From Mesorhizobium caraganae (GTDB lineage: Bacteria > Pseudomonadota > Alphaproteobacteria > Rhizobiales > Rhizobiaceae): a stretch of DNA of 64,000 nucleotides. The stretch is from the NCBI RefSeq assembly GCF_016836705.1, contig NZ_JAFCGY010000003.1:248001-312000 (forward strand), written 5' to 3'. Below, one piece after another: positions 57,841 to 64,000 of the stretch. Each line of letters opens with the position of its first letter. Position 1 is the stretch's first letter. The position numbers and the translations under genes are program-made. Below the pieces are notes generated by a model. It had not been told where the DNA came from, made no database searches, and was given only the letters and a program-made list of their open reading frames with translations.

Positions 57841-59244
57841 TCAACATTCCACGACATTGACGGCGAGGCCGCCAAGGCTGGTTTCCTTGTACTTCTCGTT
57901 CATGTCGAGGCCGGTCTGACGCATGGTTTCGATCGCGGCGTCGAGCGGCACGAAATGGATGCCGTCGCCCTTGATGGCCAACGAGGCAGCCGTCACCGCC
58001 TTGACAGCGCCAAGCGCATTGCGCTCGATGCAGGGCACCTGGACCAGGCCGCCGACCGGATCGCAGGTCATGCCGAGATGGTGTTCGAGCGCGATCTCGG
58101 CGGCGTTCTCGACCTGCTCGGGCGTCCCGCCCATGACGGCGCAGAGGCCAGCCGCGGCCATTGCCGAGGCCGAACCCACCTCGCCCTGGCAGCCGACTTC
58201 GGCGCCGGAGATCGAAGCGTTGGTCTTGATGATGCCGCCGACGGCTGCGGCGGTCAGCAGGAAGTCGCGGATGCTCGGCTGGTCGGCCTCGGGATGGAAA
58301 TGCAGCCAGTAGCGCAGCACGGCCGGCAGCGTACCGGCCGCGCCATTGGTCGGCGCGGTGACGACGCGGCCGCCAGCGGCATTCTCCTCGTTCACCGCCA
58401 TGGCGTAGATCGACAGCCAGTCATTGGCGAGCAAGGGGTTGGGCTTGTTCTGTTGCCACTGCTCCTGCAGCTTGTCGTGCAGCATGCGGGCGCGGCGGCG
58501 CACTTTCAAGCCGCCCGGCATGATGCCGTCCCGCGACAGGCCGCGGTCGATACAGCCCTTCATGGCGCCCCAGATGGCGTCGAGGCCGCTGTCGAGCTCC
58601 TCGCGCGACATATGCGCCTCTTCGTTGACGCGCTTCATATCGGCAATCGACAGCCCGCTTTTGCCGGCCATCTTCAGCATCTCGACAGCGTTCTTGAAGG
58701 GGTAAGGCACCTTTTTGCCTTCGGTCGTCACCGAGCCCTTCACCTTCATCCGCTGCAGCTCTTCTTCCGAGACCACGAAGCCGCCGCCGATCGAATAATA
58801 GATGCGCTTGAGCAGCAACCGGTCGCCGGCATCGTAGGCGTAGAACGCCATGCCGTTGGCATGGCCGGTGAGCGGCGTCTTCCTGTCGAGCACCAGATCC
58901 GTCGCCGGATCGAAGCGATAAGAGGGATGGCCGGGCGGCGAAATCCGCTTCTCGGCGGCGATGCGCGTGGCGATGGTATCGGCCTGATCGGGGTCGACTG
59001 TCTGCGGTGTCAGGCCGGCAAGGCCGAGAACAACGGCGCGGTCCGAGCCATGGCCGATGCCGGTATAGGCGAGCGAGCCGTGCAGGCTGGCGCCGATCCG
59101 ATCGACCTTGACGCCGGCCGGGCGTGGCCAGTCATCGCCGGCGATCTCGTCGAGAAACCGCCGCGCCGCCGTCATCGGCCCCATCGTGTGCGAACTCGAC
59201 GGCCCGATGCCGATCTTGAACAGGTCGAAAACCGAAAGGAACAC
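57841..59244 (-). CDS. sdaA: L-serine ammonia-lyase (iron-sulfur)
   Basis: A 467-aa single-chain L-serine dehydratase that converts serine to pyruvate and ammonia. N-terminal beta domain [21 protein letters not shown], alpha domain with [40 protein letters not shown] and [14 protein letters not shown]. The cysteines bind a 4Fe-4S cluster, and the last residue is Cys467, matching the tail-in-site autoinhibition known for the Legionella enzyme. Divergent from the RutB-like gene. Confidence 0.95.
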   Translation of the reverse strand: MFLSVFDLFKIGIGPSSSHTMGPMTAARRFLDEIAGDDWPRPAGVKVDRIGASLHGSLAYTGIGHGSDRAVVLGLAGLTPQTVDPDQADTIATRIAAEKRISPPGHPSYRFDPATDLVLDRKTPLTGHANGMAFYAYDAGDRLLLKRIYYSIGGGFVVSEEELQRMKVKGSVTTEGKKVPYPFKNAVEMLKMAGKSGLSIADMKRVNEEAHMSREELDSGLDAIWGAMKGCIDRGLSRDGIMPGGLKVRRRARMLHDKLQEQWQQNKPNPLLANDWLSIYAMAVNEENAAGGRVVTAPTNGAAGTLPAVLRYWLHFHPEADQPSIRDFLLTAAAVGGIIKTNASISGAEVGCQGEVGSASAMAAAGLCAVMGGTPEQVENAAEIALEHHLGMTCDPVGGLVQVPCIERNALGAVKAVTAASLAIKGDGIHFVPLDAAIETMRQTGLDMNEKYKETSLGGLAVNVVEC

Positions 59245-59449
59245 GCTGCGCCGTCTCCGGGAATGGGATCAAGACCTACATATAGGACTTCCATGATGTT
59301 TGTGCTGTTTTGACAAATGCCGCGCTGCACCCGCCGACCTTGTTTGCTCCGGCAGCGACATTGATTGCTCGACCGTGACGGCGCGGCTATTCTGCCTATC
59401 GCAGGCCCGCCGCGTTTGGCCTCGCTTCTCATTTGCAAGGGAGGAAGCC

Positions 59450-60139
59450 GTGCTTACGTTGAATGCCAGGCCGCAGCCGGTGCGCATCGCGCCTGCCGAG
59501 ACCGCTGTCGTCGTGGTGGACATGCAGAACGCCTTTGCCTCGAAAGGGGGCATGTTCGACCTCGCCGGCTTCGACATATCCGGCGCCGCGCCGGCAATCG
59601 ACGCCAACAGGCGCCTGCTCAAGGCGGCACGCGAGGCCGGCGTCGGCGTCATTTACCTGCAGATGTCGTACAAGCCCGATCTCAGCGATGCGGGAGGTCC
59701 CTCGTCTCCGAACCATCACAAGGAACTGGGGATGGTCATGATGCGCGAGCGTCCCGAGCTTGCCGGCAGGCTGTTGATCGACAACAGCTGGGACTGGCAG
59801 ATCGTCGACGCGCTGAAGCCCGAGCCGGGCGACCAAATCATCCGCAAATCGCGCTACAGCGGCTTTTGCAACACTGGCCTCGAAGCGTATCTGCGCGCCC
59901 GCAAGATCCGAAATCTGCTGTTCACCGGCGTCGCCACCAACGTCTGCGTCGATGCCACCGCGCGCGACGCCTACATGCTGGAATTCTGGCCGATCCTGGT
60001 CGAGGACGCGATGAACCATTCGGGTCCCGACTTCAACCGCCAGTCGACGCTGTGGAACTTCGAACACGCTTTCGGATGGATCACCAGGACTGACAGCGTC
60101 ATCGAGGCGTTGCACATGGCTGCGCCTTTGCCGGCCTGA
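59450..60139 (+). CDS. RutB-like (peroxy)ureidoacrylate amidohydrolase, isochorismatase family
   Basis: A 229-aa cysteine hydrolase. The triad is D24 (VVDMQNAF), K133 (IIRKSRYSGF) and C166 (GVATNVCVDAT). Close to E. coli RutB over long stretches, such as FDLAGFDI, AGGPSSPNHHKE and SWDWQIVD. RutB cleaves ureidoacrylate in pyrimidine breakdown. GTG start 59450 with AGGGAGGA 6 nt upstream. No rutA or other rut gene is in the window, so the pathway role is open. Confidence 0.88.
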   Translation: MLTLNARPQPVRIAPAETAVVVVDMQNAFASKGGMFDLAGFDISGAAPAIDANRRLLKAAREAGVGVIYLQMSYKPDLSDAGGPSSPNHHKELGMVMMRERPELAGRLLIDNSWDWQIVDALKPEPGDQIIRKSRYSGFCNTGLEAYLRARKIRNLLFTGVATNVCVDATARDAYMLEFWPILVEDAMNHSGPDFNRQSTLWNFEHAFGWITRTDSVIEALHMAAPLPA

Positions 60140-60183
60140 GCCAGCCGTCGAAACGGGCGCCTAGCCTGTGGTAAAAGGACTGC

Positions 60184-60927
60184 ATGGGCGATTCCTTCCA
60201 TCTTTCGACGGCCGATCTCGCGGCGCTGGCCTTCTTCCTCCTTGCATGGGTGCTGCATACGCTGGCGTCCGACGGGAAGCTTGTCAGCCGGGTGTCGCTG
60301 ACGATGGCGATGAATGTGCAGCGCGAGGCCTGGATGCGCACCATGGCCGAGCGCGAGATCCGCATCGTCGACACCGCCATCATGAGCGGCCTGCAGCAAG
60401 GCACCGCCTTTTTCGCCTCGAGTTCGCTGATTGCGCTCGGCGGCTGTTTTGCGCTGCTCGGCGCCTCGGATCAGGTGCTTGCCGTGCTGAACGACCTACC
60501 GCTGAACGCGACCTCATCGCGCTCGGCCTTTCAGATCAAGGTCTTCGGCCTGGTGCTGATCCTGGCCTTCGCCTTCTTCAAGTTCGGCTGGGCCTATCGT
60601 CTCTTCAATTACTGCACGATCCTGATCGGCGCGGTGCCGATCGCGCATGGCGAGGCCTCGCGCAACCCGGTCAGCGAAACGGCGGTGTGGCGCGCGGCGC
60701 GCATGAACATGTTGGCCGGCAAGCATTTCAACTCAGGCCTGCGCGCCGTGTTCTTCTCGATCGGCTATCTCGGCTGGTTCGTCGACCCGGTCGTGTTCGT
60801 TTTGTCAACGCTGCTGCTTCTGGCGGTTCTGGTGCGGCGCCAGTTCTTCTCGGCCGCCAGAGAAGCAGTCATCGGTCAGCCGCCCGGGCCAGGGAAAAGC
60901 TGGTCGATCCGGCCCGACAGCCAATAG
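60184..60927 (+). CDS. DUF599 membrane protein
   Basis: A 247-aa protein with four membrane helices (about 11-28, 70-90, 110-135, 195-220). Matches DUF599: R-W-MRTMAEREIRIVDTAIM, FKFGWAYRLFNYCTILIGAVP and HFNSGLRAVFFSIGYLGWF. No known activity. Its last 52 bp overlap the convergent ElyC/SanA-like gene. Confidence 0.87.
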   Translation: MGDSFHLSTADLAALAFFLLAWVLHTLASDGKLVSRVSLTMAMNVQREAWMRTMAEREIRIVDTAIMSGLQQGTAFFASSSLIALGGCFALLGASDQVLAVLNDLPLNATSSRSAFQIKVFGLVLILAFAFFKFGWAYRLFNYCTILIGAVPIAHGEASRNPVSETAVWRAARMNMLAGKHFNSGLRAVFFSIGYLGWFVDPVVFVLSTLLLLAVLVRRQFFSAAREAVIGQPPGPGKSWSIRPDSQ

Positions 60928-61673
60928 GCGGCAAGCCCGATCCACTCGCGGATCGCCGTGGTGGTGGTCTGCAGCGAATCCGGTGCGTTGTCGCGAAACA
61001 GGCCAAAGCCTTCCTTTCCCGAGGTGCGATAGTCGACAGGCCACGGGATCGTCGGAAAGTCGGCCTTGTCGAACAGCGCCTTGGAGCGCGGCATATGGAA
61101 GGCCGAGGTCACCAGCAGCCAGGTCTCGCCCGGCTTCGGCGTCACCAATTCCTTGCTGAAGACTGCATTCTCATAGGTGTTGCGGGATTTGTTCTCGAGC
61201 ACCAGCCGATCGGCGCTGACGCCGAGCGCGTCGAGCAGGCGTGGTGCGGTGGCCGCATCGCCCTCGCCTTCCAGCAACAATTCGCCGGTGCCACCGGAGA
61301 CAACCACCTTTGCCTCAGGAAAGCGCCGGGCGAGGATCGCTGTCTCGACCATGCGGTCGCCGCCGGAATTCAGCTCATAGCCGCCGCGCACCAGATTGAT
61401 GGCGCCCTCGAAACCGCCACCGAGCACGACGATGCCATCGACCTTCTGCGGCAGCGGTGGCTTGGGAAAGCGCTCTTCGAGCGGATTGAGCATCATGGCC
61501 CCAAGCGACGTCCAGCCTGACAGCGCTAGAATGAGGAAGGCGAGCACACTGCCGGTGGCCGCGAGCCGCCGACGGCCGATCAGCGCCGCGAGCAAACCAG
61601 CCAGCAGCAGGAAGATCGCCAGATTGAGCGGCTGGACGAAGAACCAGAAGATCTTGGAGAGATAGAAGAACAT
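60876..61673 (-). CDS. YdcF/ElyC/SanA-family (DUF218) protein
   Basis: A 265-aa protein with two N-terminal membrane helices (about 5-25 and 35-55) and a DUF218 domain (about 80-245) with IVVLGGGFEGAINLVR, KVVVSGGTGE, LENKSRNTYENAVFS and LVTSAFHMPRSKALF. ElyC relatives affect envelope polyprenyl-carrier use; activity here is unproven. ATG 61673 is used. Confidence 0.88.
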   Translation of the reverse strand: MFFYLSKIFWFFVQPLNLAIFLLLAGLLAALIGRRRLAATGSVLAFLILALSGWTSLGAMMLNPLEERFPKPPLPQKVDGIVVLGGGFEGAINLVRGGYELNSGGDRMVETAILARRFPEAKVVVSGGTGELLLEGEGDAATAPRLLDALGVSADRLVLENKSRNTYENAVFSKELVTPKPGETWLLVTSAFHMPRSKALFDKADFPTIPWPVDYRTSGKEGFGLFRDNAPDSLQTTTTAIREWIGLAAYWLSGRIDQLFPGPGG

Positions 61674-61680
61674 TGCCTGC

Positions 61681-62211
61681 CTATCGCCAGCTCGAATTTT
61701 GACGGCCGATGAAGTGCTCGACCGCACTCGCCACAGCCTCGGCCTCGGGACGGCTCAACTCCCTGCCGAAAACAAGGACGCCATCCGCGTTGGTCAATCT
61801 GATGACTTCCGACAGTCCCGTTTCATCCGTCGGATAGGTATGGTCGAGGATTTCGACCTTAAGGTGCCCTTTCAAAGGCAATGACGAACGATTTTGCAAA
61901 GAACCCCTGATGTCGCGCACGGCTGCGGCGTTGGTCAGCCGCAGCGTTTCCTTGCCGAACACCAGCCAGATAAAATCCTTGCCGAGGAAATAGGTGAACA
62001 GGGCAATGATCGCCACGAACGACAGCAGGCCGAGAGTGCCGCTGGTGAGCGTTGCGGGCGACGTGTCTCTCAATCCCATATAGCCGGTGTAGGCTACGAT
62101 CGCGGCCCCGATCAGGACAAAGCCTGTCCTAAAATCCGAGGTGCGTGGTGGGTTTGTGATCAGCAATTCGTCTCCCGTCTCGACGATGGAAATGCGAGAC
62201 GGGGGCGGCAT
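61681..62211 (-). CDS. hypothetical protein with two membrane helices
   Basis: A 176-aa protein of no recognised family. Two hydrophobic helices (about residues 28-46 and 60-80, FVLIGAAIVAYTGYMGL and LLSFVAIIALFTYFLG) followed by a PH-like beta-rich segment (KETLRLTNAAAVRDIRGS, HLKVEILDHTYP). It resembles a bacterial PH-like membrane domain but that is a guess. Start ATG 62211; the gatA stop is 2 bp upstream, and the ElyC/SanA-like gene begins 7 bp past its stop. Confidence 0.75.
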   Translation of the reverse strand: MPPPSRISIVETGDELLITNPPRTSDFRTGFVLIGAAIVAYTGYMGLRDTSPATLTSGTLGLLSFVAIIALFTYFLGKDFIWLVFGKETLRLTNAAAVRDIRGSLQNRSSLPLKGHLKVEILDHTYPTDETGLSEVIRLTNADGVLVFGRELSRPEAEAVASAVEHFIGRQNSSWR

Positions 62212-62212
62212 G

Positions 62213-63778
62213 CTACCACCACTTCTCCGGCTGGAAGGTTCCCGCCGCCTGCTCGATGACGGCAGCCGTCTGGAACAGGGTTTCCTCATCGAAGGGACGG
62301 CCGATCAGCTGCAAGCCGAGCGGCAGGCCCTTGGCGTCGAGGCCGGCTGGTACCGCGATGCCCGGCAGGCCGGCCATGTTCACGGTCACCGTGAAAATGT
62401 CGTTGAGATACATCTTCACCGGATCGGCGGCCATGTCCTCGTCGGCGATGCCAAAGGCGGCGGACGGCGTCGCTGGTGTCAGGATGACGTCGACGCCGGC
62501 GGCAAAGACGGTCTCGAAGTCGCGCTTGATCAGATTGCGCACCTTCTGCGCTTGCAAATAGTATGCGTCGTAATAGCCGGCCGACAGCACATAGGTGCCG
62601 ATCATGATGCGGCGCTTGACCTCGCGGCCGAAACCGGCGGCGCGGGTCTTTTCATACATGTCGACGATGTCCTTGGCTGGCACGCGCAGGCCGTAGCGGA
62701 CACCGTCGTAGCGGGCGAGGTTGGACGACGCTTCGGCCGGCGCGACGATATAATAAGCCGGCAAAGCATATTTGGTGTGCGGCAGTGAAATGTCGACGAT
62801 CTCGGCGCCGGCATCCTTCAGCCAGGCAATGCCCTTCTGCCACAGCGCCTCGATCTCTTCCGGCATGCCGTCGACGCGGTATTCCCTGGGAATGCCGACC
62901 TTCATGCCCTTGATCGGCTTGCCGATCGCCGCCTCGTAATCCGGTACCGGACGGTCGACCGAAGTGGTATCCTTGGCATCGACCGAGGCCATCGACTTCA
63001 ACAGGATCGCGGCGTCGCGCACGTCGCGGGCGATCGGGCCGGCCTGGTCGAGCGAGGAGGCGAAAGCGACGATGCCCCAGCGCGAGCAGCGGCCATAGGT
63101 CGGCTTGATGCCGACGGTGCCGGTGAAGGCGGCGGGCTGACGGATCGAGCCGCCCGTGTCGGTGGCCGTAGCGCCGGCGCACAGGAAAGCCGAAACGGCC
63201 GAAGCCGAGCCGCCCGACGAACCGCCCGGCACCAGCTGCGCGTTGTCCAAAATGCGTGCGGTCTTGGTGCCGCCGGCCGAAACGAAACCGCCATCGCCCT
63301 GATGCGTGGTCGGCATCACCACCGTGTCGAGGCGCGAGCGCCGCCACGGATTGACGACCGGGCCGTAATAGGAGGTCTCGTTGGACGAGCCCATGGCGAA
63401 CTCGTCCATGTTGAGCTTGCCCAGCATGACGGCGCCGTCGGCCCAAAGGTTGGCGGTGACGGTCGATTCGTAGCGCGGCTTGAAGCCATCCAGCACATGG
63501 CTGCAGGCCTGGGTGTGGACGCCCTCGGTGCCGAACAGGTCCTTGATGCCGAGCGGAATGCCTTCCAGCGCACCGCCCTCGCCCTTCGCCAGCTTGGCAT
63601 CCGAGGCCTTAGCCATGTCGCGCGCCTTGTCGCCGGTGACGACGATGTAGGCGTTGAGCACCGGATTGGCGCGCTCGATGGCCGAAAGATATGCCTCGGT
63701 GATCTCGGCGGCGGAAATCTCCTTGCCGCGCAGCTTGGCGCGGGCCTGCGAAATCGTCAGATGGGTCAGTTCGCTCAT
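62213..63778 (-). CDS. gatA: Asp-tRNA(Asn)/Glu-tRNA(Gln) amidotransferase subunit A
   Basis: A 521-aa amidase-signature enzyme that supplies ammonia from glutamine for transamidation of misacylated tRNA. Amidase motifs: [12 protein letters not shown] (catalytic Lys), [17 protein letters not shown], and [18 protein letters not shown] with the cis-Ser and nucleophile Ser, [12 protein letters not shown]. Insert of about 20 residues ([19 protein letters not shown]) before the Ser loop, seen in rhizobial GatA. ATG 63778 overlaps the GNAT stop by one base (TGATG). Confidence 0.95.
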   Translation of the reverse strand: MSELTHLTISQARAKLRGKEISAAEITEAYLSAIERANPVLNAYIVVTGDKARDMAKASDAKLAKGEGGALEGIPLGIKDLFGTEGVHTQACSHVLDGFKPRYESTVTANLWADGAVMLGKLNMDEFAMGSSNETSYYGPVVNPWRRSRLDTVVMPTTHQGDGGFVSAGGTKTARILDNAQLVPGGSSGGSASAVSAFLCAGATATDTGGSIRQPAAFTGTVGIKPTYGRCSRWGIVAFASSLDQAGPIARDVRDAAILLKSMASVDAKDTTSVDRPVPDYEAAIGKPIKGMKVGIPREYRVDGMPEEIEALWQKGIAWLKDAGAEIVDISLPHTKYALPAYYIVAPAEASSNLARYDGVRYGLRVPAKDIVDMYEKTRAAGFGREVKRRIMIGTYVLSAGYYDAYYLQAQKVRNLIKRDFETVFAAGVDVILTPATPSAAFGIADEDMAADPVKMYLNDIFTVTVNMAGLPGIAVPAGLDAKGLPLGLQLIGRPFDEETLFQTAAVIEQAAGTFQPEKWW

Positions 63779-64000
63779 CAAAGGCTCTTTTCGTAAAACA
63801 CCGACCACTCGGAATCGGGATAATCCAGCACCGGACCGCAGCGCGAGAAGCCGGCGCGTTCGTAGACGGCCCATGCCGCGGGATGGCGGTCGCCGGTTTC
63901 CAGCACCAGGCGCTTCAATCCTTCTTGACGCGCCAGCGTCTCGACCCGCTCGACGATTTTGGCGCCGATCTTCCTGCCGCGATGCGAGGGCCGCGTATAC
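63778..64000 (-). CDS. GNAT-family N-acetyltransferase (3' part)
   Basis: The last 73 codons of a gene running off the window. It shows the acetyl-CoA loop of the GNAT fold, [15 protein letters not shown], then [21 protein letters not shown] and an ending [14 protein letters not shown], typical of Rim-like small acetyltransferases. The stop TGA shares its A with the gatA ATG, so the two are likely co-transcribed. The substrate is not readable. Confidence 0.8.
   Translation of the reverse strand, partial: YTRPSHRGRKIGAKIVERVETLARQEGLKRLVLETGDRHPAAWAVYERAGFSRCGPVLDYPDSEWSVFYEKSL

Noticed and set aside
63302..63796. 164-aa plus-strand frame opposite gatA
   Set aside because: Shadow of a well-supported amidase gene.

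Overview
The window looks like core chromosome of a Rhizobiales alphaproteobacterium, most probably Mesorhizobium or a close Phyllobacteriaceae relative. The reasons are the high GC with strong GC3 bias, the gene order trpD-trpC-moaC-moeA-lexA-comEC-gltX-gltA-lpxB-lpxI-lpxA-fabZ-lpxD-bamA-rseP-cdsA-uppS-frr-pyrH and tsf-rpsB, the alphaproteobacterial families (EipB/DUF1849, DUF982, DUF1489, phasin, LpxI), a GTTC-N7-GTTC type LexA box, and promoters of the rhizobial CTTGAC-N17-CTATAT type. The genus is inferred from synteny and family content, not from a search.

Layout. Positions 1-3000 are a small accessory stretch: DUF2332, an arginase-fold protein with altered metal ligands, a 52-aa TTG-start membrane peptide and a DUF982 protein. 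Positions 3156-9128 hold a four-gene operon of a GT4 glycosyltransferase, an amylo-alpha-1,6-glucosidase, a membrane-anchored trehalose-6-phosphate synthase and trehalose-phosphatase, with matches to the EcfG general-stress promoter in front of the first and third genes. An NCS1 permease and a DUF1697 gene then converge on a fold-back array of 8-bp repeats. Positions 11.5-22.5 kb carry pyrG, an L,D-transpeptidase, secG, tpiA, a PpiD-like foldase, trpD, trpC, moaC, moeA and lexA.

From 22.5 to 44 kb comEC, gltX and gltA lead into a long minus-strand run that makes lipid A, cell-envelope and translation components (lpxBIAD, fabZ, bamA, rseP, cdsA, uppS, frr, pyrH, tsf, rpsB). A divergent LysR / NTF2-like + aldo-keto reductase module (39.5-42.3 kb) sits between pyrH and tsf. 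From 44 to 64 kb come shorter units: LysE exporter, DUF4031, EipB, RidA-GDPD, FemAB-like acyltransferase, HIT protein, PAP2 phosphatase, clpS-clpA, a phasin, a SPOR-domain D,D-carboxypeptidase, a J-domain + VWA pair, sdaA, a RutB-like amidohydrolase, DUF599, an ElyC/SanA-like protein, a membrane protein, gatA and the 3' end of a GNAT gene that runs off the window.

No rRNA, tRNA, CRISPR array, prophage or insertion sequence was recognised. The most unusual items are the EcfG-linked trehalose/glycan operon with its membrane-tethered OtsA, the fold-back 8-bp repeat array that supplies the C-terminus of DUF1697, the envelope/translation block interrupted by a LysR module, and the phasin promoter with twin TTGTGC-NN-TGCA boxes. 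Starts were chosen from Shine-Dalgarno spacing and family N-termini; no homology search was run.
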